A stretch of 37,290 nucleotides of DNA from Candidatus Accumulibacter appositus. GTDB taxonomy: Bacteria > Pseudomonadota > Gammaproteobacteria > Burkholderiales > Rhodocyclaceae. The DNA lies in NCBI GenBank assembly GCA_000585055.1, contig JEMX01000032.1:1-37290 (forward strand), written 5' to 3'. The notes under the pieces are model-generated. The model worked only from the letters and a program-made list of their open reading frames with translations. It had not been told where the DNA came from and did not search any database. The position numbers and the translations under genes are program-made. Each line of letters begins with the position of its first letter. The first letter of the stretch is position 1. This document shows positions 32,364-37,290 of the stretch, piece by piece.

Positions 32364-34942
32364 ACCGCGTGCCCCCGACGGCGCAGCAGCTCGCCGATCG
32401 CCTCGTCGATGGACAGGCCCTGGGCGCGCAGTTCATCGATCGGTGCGTTGTCTTCCAACTTGTTGGAGAAGAGCAGATGGGTCGCCGGATCGAGGATGTT
32501 GCGGGCCACGCCTTCGCCCACGGGGGAAGAGATGTACACCTCGGAGAACACGCCGGCCTCGGTGCGTAGCGAGTTCAACAGCCGCTTCTTCGGTTCGTCC
32601 ATGGTGAGCCGGCCCTTGCGGTCGAGCATCTCGATGGACTCCGGTTTCTGCCGCAGCAGGAAGACCCAGTCCGAGCAGTTGAAGGCCGCTTCCATCTGCG
32701 CCGAGCCGTAGTAGTCGTCGGCGCTCTGGGTCGCGGTGCCGAGTGCGCCGCCGTACTTGCGGGCACGCCGGGCGGCTTCCTCGATCACGGCGGCCTTGAT
32801 CGGATCGTCGGCGCCGATGTCGCCGAGTTGCTGCTTCAGCTCGTCGACGAACAGCACCTTGCGCCGGTTGCGGGTCAGGTACATCTCGCCGGTGATCCGG
32901 TGCAGCAGCAGGATGTTGACCACCGCGTGCAGATCCGGGCGGCGCTTCAACTCCTCGTTCTCGATGACGATGAAGTCGTTGGAAAAATCGACGTTGTTCT
33001 TGCCCTCGAAGAAGCGCTCGTACTGCCCGCCCTTGGCGTAGGGGTTGAGCATGATGGCCAGATCCTTGATGCGCTGGTCGCCCACCACGCCCAGTTCTTC
33101 GATGGTTCCGCCCTTGAAGGCGTCGCGCAGCCCCGTGATGCGTAGCTCGTTGCCGTATTCCCGCCAAAGCTTCAACACCATGGCCGAGATGGCCTTGTAC
33201 TGGACCTCTTCAAGCGCATGCTGCATCGAGCACATCTTGGCGATGCCCGGCACCAGCATGTCGATGTCTTCATTGATGTCGACGATGTGGGTGAAGGGAT
33301 CGAGGCAAATATCGACATCGGGGCGGAACTCGATGTAGGTGCCCTGGGCCTTGCGGCACAGCTTCTCGAAACTGCGGCCGAGGTCGAGCATCCAGACCTT
33401 GGCGCCGATGGCGCGATAGGACCAGGCCATCTCGTTCATCAGCACCGACTTGCCTGAACCCGGCGCGCCGATGATCGCGAAGTTGTAGTTGCCCAGGTCG
33501 TTGTCGAAGATGTCGAGGGTCATCAACTGGCCGCGCCGGCCGCCGAAAACCAGGGCGGGGGTGCGCGTGCCGCGCCACTCGGCGATCAGCGGCGCCATGT
33601 GGATGGCGTTGGCCATGGTCTTGCGCGTGACCCGCCGCATCTTGACCAGGTCCCGGTGGAACTTCTCGGTCAGCGTCATCGGCAGGCTGGCGAGCAAGGC
33701 CTGGCGGTGCATGTAGGCATCGGCGTTCAACTGGAAACCGCGCCCGCGCCAGATGGCATTGGCCGCTTCGTGGGCGGCGACTGCCTTGTTCGGGGCGGTG
33801 AACAGCGCCAACTGGTGATACAGGCTCACCAGGCTGCCGCCGGTGTCGATGGCATCCGCCGCCGCCGTCCAGTCCTGCGCCGTCCAGTCCTGAAGCTTCT
33901 TATTCACGTCCGGCATCACGTCGGCCATCTTCGACTTGGCGTTCTGGGTGGCCCGCACATGGTTGGCGGTGACCACCGACTTGGTGACGTTGGGGTCCAG
34001 CACCTGCACGCCCAGGGTCAGCAGAAAAGGCGCGCTGTACTGCAAGGCCGGCTGCATCAGGTCGCCGATGAGGGAGCCCATCTGCCACAGGGCGAATCGT
34101 TCCGGAAAACTCTTGATCGAGAAGAAGCGTGCCTCCAGTACCTCGGGGCTGGCTTCCTTCCACAGGGTGAGGCCGCTGGGATGCGGGTCCTGGATGGTGT
34201 CGAAGTCCACGATCTGGTCGCGCAGCTCGCGGCCATCGTCGTAGTGCAGGTCCGGCGCATCGGTCTGGGAGATGCGGTCGGGGTTGGTGAAGAGGGCGCA
34301 CCAGTTGATCAGGTCGGCGGCATCGCAGACGCGGTTGGGGAGCGAGGCCGAGCGCAGGGTGGACGAGATCGAGTCGCGCAGCGCCATCAACTCGTCGCGC
34401 TTGTTGAGATCCTCGGGGTCGCCGGGAAAAGCGACGGAAAGCATCAGCCGGAAATCCCGGATCGTGTAGTGGAAACCGGCGGTGAGCGACTTCTGCGCGC
34501 CCTGCAGCAGGTGGTCGACGCGCTGGCGGGCGAGCTTCCTGAACAGGTTCCCATTGCGGGCGGGCCGGCCCCACTGCTTGGCCTGCTCCGCCTGATCCTC
34601 GTCCTCGACCCGCAGGTTGGCGTAGTGGCGCAACTGGGTGCGCACCTGGGGCGAGCCGAACAGGTGGAACTGGATGCCGGTGCCCGGCGGGCAGTTGGCA
34701 TAGAGCGAGACCAGGACTTCCGCCATGCGCTCGTCGGCGCCCGACTGCGGCATGAGCTCGAGCAAGACGCCCATGCTGTCGCGGTTGACGAAGATTTTTT
34801 CGGGGGCGAGATAGGCGGAGTAGGGCAGCCAGTTGGCGAACTGCTCGGCCGGCGTATCCACCGGCTGGGCGAAGGGAAAGCGCTGCGTCTGCATGCGGTC
34901 GCGATGGGTGGCGCTCGGGGAATTGCTGTGGGGGGCGTTCAT
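32360..34942 (-). CDS. traC: Type IV secretion ATPase TraC (VirB4 homologue)
   Basis: 860 aa from ATG 34942 (GAGG 5 bases before it). TraC N-domain: ANWLPYSAYLAPEKIFVNRD and LELMPQSGADERM. The AAA ATPase domain has Walker A IIGAPGSGKSVLMNEM (Lys498), Walker B KVLFVDELKQQLG, and downstream ARRARKYGGALGTATQSADD. It powers pilus assembly at the inner membrane. A 15-bp tandem duplication makes residues around 350-360 read QDWTA-QDWTA. Starts 8 bases after the traV stop. Confidence 0.95.
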   Translation of the reverse strand: MNAPHSNSPSATHRDRMQTQRFPFAQPVDTPAEQFANWLPYSAYLAPEKIFVNRDSMGVLLELMPQSGADERMAEVLVSLYANCPPGTGIQFHLFGSPQVRTQLRHYANLRVEDEDQAEQAKQWGRPARNGNLFRKLARQRVDHLLQGAQKSLTAGFHYTIRDFRLMLSVAFPGDPEDLNKRDELMALRDSISSTLRSASLPNRVCDAADLINWCALFTNPDRISQTDAPDLHYDDGRELRDQIVDFDTIQDPHPSGLTLWKEASPEVLEARFFSIKSFPERFALWQMGSLIGDLMQPALQYSAPFLLTLGVQVLDPNVTKSVVTANHVRATQNAKSKMADVMPDVNKKLQDWTAQDWTAAADAIDTGGSLVSLYHQLALFTAPNKAVAAHEAANAIWRGRGFQLNADAYMHRQALLASLPMTLTEKFHRDLVKMRRVTRKTMANAIHMAPLIAEWRGTRTPALVFGGRRGQLMTLDIFDNDLGNYNFAIIGAPGSGKSVLMNEMAWSYRAIGAKVWMLDLGRSFEKLCRKAQGTYIEFRPDVDICLDPFTHIVDINEDIDMLVPGIAKMCSMQHALEEVQYKAISAMVLKLWREYGNELRITGLRDAFKGGTIEELGVVGDQRIKDLAIMLNPYAKGGQYERFFEGKNNVDFSNDFIVIENEELKRRPDLHAVVNILLLHRITGEMYLTRNRRKVLFVDELKQQLGDIGADDPIKAAVIEEAARRARKYGGALGTATQSADDYYGSAQMEAAFNCSDWVFLLRQKPESIEMLDRKGRLTMDEPKKRLLNSLRTEAGVFSEVYISSPVGEGVARNILDPATHLLFSNKLEDNAPIDELRAQGLSIDEAIGELLRRRGHAV
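33863..33892. repeat. Perfect 15-bp tandem duplication in traC
   Basis: Bases 33863-33877 and 33878-33892 are identical. The copy is in frame and doubles the pentapeptide Q-D-W-T-A, so the protein stays intact. Confidence 0.95.
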
Positions 34943-34949
34943 GGCGACC

Positions 34950-35537
34950 TCACTGCGCACGGTTGGCATTGGGCCCGGCGAACGGGGGCCGTTGCGGCAA
35001 CAGCGGCGTGGCCGGCGCGTTGGTGCCGGCGTTCGGCTCGGCGGTGGCTTCCGTTGCCGACTTCGGTGGCGCCTTGAGTGGCGCGTAGGCGTCGCGAATC
35101 TGGCGCTGGACGTGGTCGATCAGCCACTGGCCGTTGTCCACCTGCACATAGACGTAGCCCTGGTCGTAGAGATCGCCGTCGGCGTCTTCCCAGGGCTTGA
35201 TCCACAAGCGCAGCAGGCGGGCCTGGGAACGCAAGGGGCTGGGCGTGACCGCCGTGTCGGCATTGCCGGTGGCTACGGACGATGGGGCGGGCCGGGCCGA
35301 TTCGGGCGGATTCGCTTCGGATGCCTCTTTTCGTGGGGCGGCCGACCGTTTGGCCCGTTGGCTGGGCAGGTTGTTGTGGACGGCGTTGGCGTAGGTACCC
35401 GACACCGAGTCGCAGGCGACACCCTCCGGGGCCTTGCAGGCGTACTTCGAGTCGCCGCCTAATCCGGACATGTTCATGCAGGCGCCCAATGGGAGCAGCA
35501 GGCAGAGGCCGACGATGCGCAGCACGAGCGTCTTCAT
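34950..35537 (-). CDS. traV: Conjugal transfer outer-membrane lipoprotein TraV
   Basis: 195 aa. Lipoprotein signal with lipobox L17-G-A-C20, then [32 protein letters not shown], whose C-x8-C pattern is typical of TraV. The rest is a Pro/Ala-rich linker and a C-terminal part with [22 protein letters not shown]. TraV anchors the TraB/TraK core complex to the outer membrane (VirB7-like role). The start overlaps the dsbC stop (ATGA). Confidence 0.92.
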   Translation of the reverse strand: MKTLVLRIVGLCLLLPLGACMNMSGLGGDSKYACKAPEGVACDSVSGTYANAVHNNLPSQRAKRSAAPRKEASEANPPESARPAPSSVATGNADTAVTPSPLRSQARLLRLWIKPWEDADGDLYDQGYVYVQVDNGQWLIDHVQRQIRDAYAPLKAPPKSATEATAEPNAGTNAPATPLLPQRPPFAGPNANRAQ

Positions 35538-36370
35538 GGCTGCTTCTCCGCGGTGGCTTGCGGCGTCGTTGGTGAAGCGATCTGCGCGAGCCGTGCTTCC
35601 AGCACCGCACGTCCCACGAAGCCCTCGGTGCGGCTGCCGTCCGCCCAGATCAGGGTGGGCGTGCCCTGGACGCCGAGTTGCTGGGCCAGTGCCAGGTTGC
35701 GGGCGATCGGGTGGTCGCAGGCGGCATCGGTCTTGAGCGCACTGTCGTCGCCGTGGAGCATCAGGCGCTGCCAGGCTGCTGCGCGGTCCCCCGCGCACCA
35801 GATGGCGATCGGTTTGGCCTCGCCCTGGAAGGGGACGAGGAAGGTGTAGAGGGTGACGTTGTCGAGGCCCGCCAGTTCGGGCTCCAGTTGCTTGCAGTAG
35901 GGGCAGTTGGGATCGCTGAAGACGGCCACCTTGCGCTGGCCATTCCCGTGTACCGTCTTGATCGCATCACTGAGCGGCAGTCGATCGAAGCGGATGGGGG
36001 CCGCTGCCGTACGCACGCTTTCCGGGGCCGATCCGCGAGCGCCATTCACGCTGTCGGCCCGGGACAGTTTCGGGCCGGTGAGGTCGCGCAGGGTCTCGGT
36101 GTCGAACAGGCGGCCGAAGAGGAAGTAGCGCGGGTTGCTGGCCGAGACGTAGGCCACGTTGCCGTTCATCCAGACTTCATAGAGGCCGCCGATGGGCGAG
36201 CGGGTGACCTCGGTGAAGTGCGTGCCCGGATGGCCTTTCTGCAAGGCCGCCAGCAGGCGCTTTTCAATGGGTGTGGCGGCGTCGGCGCCGACGAAGGTTC
36301 CCAGGAGTGTCGCGCTCAGGGCCGCGAGGAGCACGCGCCGGGGACGGCACAGGGGTTCAGTAGTTGCCAT
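35534..36370 (-). CDS. DsbC-like disulfide isomerase of the conjugation operon
   Basis: 278 aa. A signal-like N-terminus ([19 protein letters not shown]), a DsbC dimerisation domain ([32 protein letters not shown]) and a thioredoxin fold with Cys156-Pro-Tyr-Cys159 in [17 protein letters not shown] and cis-Pro loop [13 protein letters not shown]. It would correct disulfides of TraN, TraU, TraV and TraH in the periplasm. It overlaps the end of traB by 14 bases and the start of traV by 4. Confidence 0.92.
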   Translation of the reverse strand: MATTEPLCRPRRVLLAALSATLLGTFVGADAATPIEKRLLAALQKGHPGTHFTEVTRSPIGGLYEVWMNGNVAYVSASNPRYFLFGRLFDTETLRDLTGPKLSRADSVNGARGSAPESVRTAAAPIRFDRLPLSDAIKTVHGNGQRKVAVFSDPNCPYCKQLEPELAGLDNVTLYTFLVPFQGEAKPIAIWCAGDRAAAWQRLMLHGDDSALKTDAACDHPIARNLALAQQLGVQGTPTLIWADGSRTEGFVGRAVLEARLAQIASPTTPQATAEKQP

Positions 36371-37290
36371 CGTCGGAGGTCTCCAGATAGCGGGTTTCGG
36401 GGGAGTTCGGGGAGTGGGCGAGGCGCGCGGAAGACAGGTCGCCCGACGTCATGGGGACGTCGATGCGCACGCCCTTGGTGATCACCACATCGACTTCGCG
36501 GCCCGCATCCACCTCGATGACCGGGAAGGTGTTCTCGGCGAGCTTGATGTAGTACTGGGCCAGCCGGTCCAGGGCCTTGCCGACGCCGCTGCCGAGACCG
36601 GCGCGGTAGGCCTCGGCACCGGAGGCGCTGGCGACCGTGCCCAGTGCCGAGGTGCTGTATTCCGTCGACGAGGTGGCCAGGCCCTGACCGATGCCGCTGA
36701 CCACACCGGCCAGCAGCGCATTGGCGAGCATCTGGCCCTGCTTGGTGACCAGCCGCCCGCGCATGCCGACCTTGCCGTCCTCGCCATAGACGCTGCCCTG
36801 GATCTTCACTTCCAGCGTGGCGCCGTCGGTGCGCACGCAGGACAGGCTCTCGGTACGCAGGTAGGCGCGCTCGGAACTGATGTCGCCGTAGCCGGCTGCG
36901 ATCACGAAGCACTCGCGGTATTCGGCGCGAAAGCGGTTGGGCAGGACCGAGTTGTCCGAAAGGCGGATCAGGACCGGGTGGGGATTGGACTGGGACTGGC
37001 CGCCGGTCGGCGCATCCAGCCCGCCCAGCAGCGTGCCGCGGGTAAAACTCACCGGCAGGAAGGTGGAGACGGTCCGGGCAAGCGCTTGCGACGTGCTCCC
37101 CGAGGCCGAGTCCGCATTGACACCGGTGTTCGCGACCGGCACGCCGGTGCCGGTGCGGGATCGGTCCGCGACGGTGATGCGCGTGATTGCGGGCTGCGGC
37201 GCTGCCAGCGGTGTCGAGAGCAAGGCGTCGCCCGGGGCGCCGCTGGGCGTCGCGCCGGCGGGCGAGCTCTTCGACAGCGGCGGGGCCGGG
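36357..37290 (-). CDS. traB: Conjugal transfer protein TraB (VirB10-like), C-terminal part; 5' end beyond the window
   Basis: The frame is open to the right edge (no stop through 37290), so about 310 C-terminal residues are visible. A Pro/Ala/Ser-rich stretch precedes the core domain: [69 protein letters not shown] and [20 protein letters not shown] are TraB/TrbI hallmarks. [14 protein letters not shown] and [24 protein letters not shown] follow. It spans the periplasm as the core-channel scaffold with TraK and TraV. First visible gene of the operon; traL, traE and traK are expected to the right. Confidence 0.92.
   Translation of the reverse strand, partial: PAPPLSKSSPAGATPSGAPGDALLSTPLAAPQPAITRITVADRSRTGTGVPVANTGVNADSASGSTSQALARTVSTFLPVSFTRGTLLGGLDAPTGGQSQSNPHPVLIRLSDNSVLPNRFRAEYRECFVIAAGYGDISSERAYLRTESLSCVRTDGATLEVKIQGSVYGEDGKVGMRGRLVTKQGQMLANALLAGVVSGIGQGLATSSTEYSTSALGTVASASGAEAYRAGLGSGVGKALDRLAQYYIKLAENTFPVIEVDAGREVDVVITKGVRIDVPMTSGDLSSARLAHSPNSPETRYLETSDDGNY

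Larger units (their letters stand above)
12929..37290. mobile_element. Right-hand part of a probable integrative conjugative element with defence cargo
   Basis: From the abiE operators onward every gene is either defence-like cargo (13011-20401), a small membrane protein, or part of an F-type conjugation apparatus (20786 to the right edge). The left boundary is an estimate and could lie anywhere in 12594-12930. Integrase, relaxase, coupling protein and the other att site are outside the window, so an integrated conjugative plasmid is not excluded. Confidence 0.55.

Overview
The window looks like a GC-rich betaproteobacterial chromosome, plausibly Rhodocyclales or Burkholderiales. This is an inference from gene order (amgK-murU beside lptD-surA-pdxA-rsmA, and pepP-ubiH) and codon composition, not from a database search. 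It joins an ordinary housekeeping block to one side of an integrative conjugative element (ICE) that carries anti-phage-type cargo.

Positions 1-12593 are core genes. An IS1182-like transposase fragment lies at the left edge. A minus-strand operon runs amgK-murU-pepP-ubiH (cell-wall sugar recycling, aminopeptidase P, ubiquinone hydroxylation), with adjacent genes overlapping by 1-8 bases. Divergent from it is lptD-surA-pdxA-rsmA (outer-membrane LPS assembly, periplasmic chaperone, vitamin B6 synthesis, rRNA methylation). A perfect 25-bp tandem duplication near the end of pdxA shifts its frame so that pdxA and rsmA are one open frame joined by a Gly/Ser/Ala-rich linker. Convergent to these is xthA, a Crp/Fnr regulator and a YgaP-like DUF2892 membrane protein, with a CRP-like palindrome before the last gene.

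Positions 12594-13010 are a gene-poor, locally AT-rich junction with short direct repeats, a palindrome and two 28-bp inverted-repeat operators. From 13011 the genes look like mobile-element cargo. First comes an AbiEi/AbiEii type IV toxin-antitoxin pair whose toxin gene is broken by a 23-bp tandem duplication. Next is a compact four-gene operon (14826-20401): an AbiJ-like protein, a 210-aa middle component, a Rad50/SMC-like ATPase with a zinc-hook-like CxxC pair, and a 690-aa protein ending in a PD-(D/E)XK nuclease motif. I cannot match this operon to a named system. The ATPase-middle component-nuclease part resembles Lamassu/ABC-3C architecture, and it is the best candidate here for an undescribed defence system.

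From 20786 to the right edge is a minus-strand F-type conjugative type IV secretion operon. In transcription order it reads traB (partial), dsbC, traV, traC, trbI, an S26 signal peptidase, a small exported protein, traW, traU, trbC, traN, a small exported protein, traF, traH, traG. A small two-helix membrane protein converges on traG. The pilin, relaxase, coupling protein and integrase are not in view, so calling it an ICE rather than an integrated plasmid is an inference.
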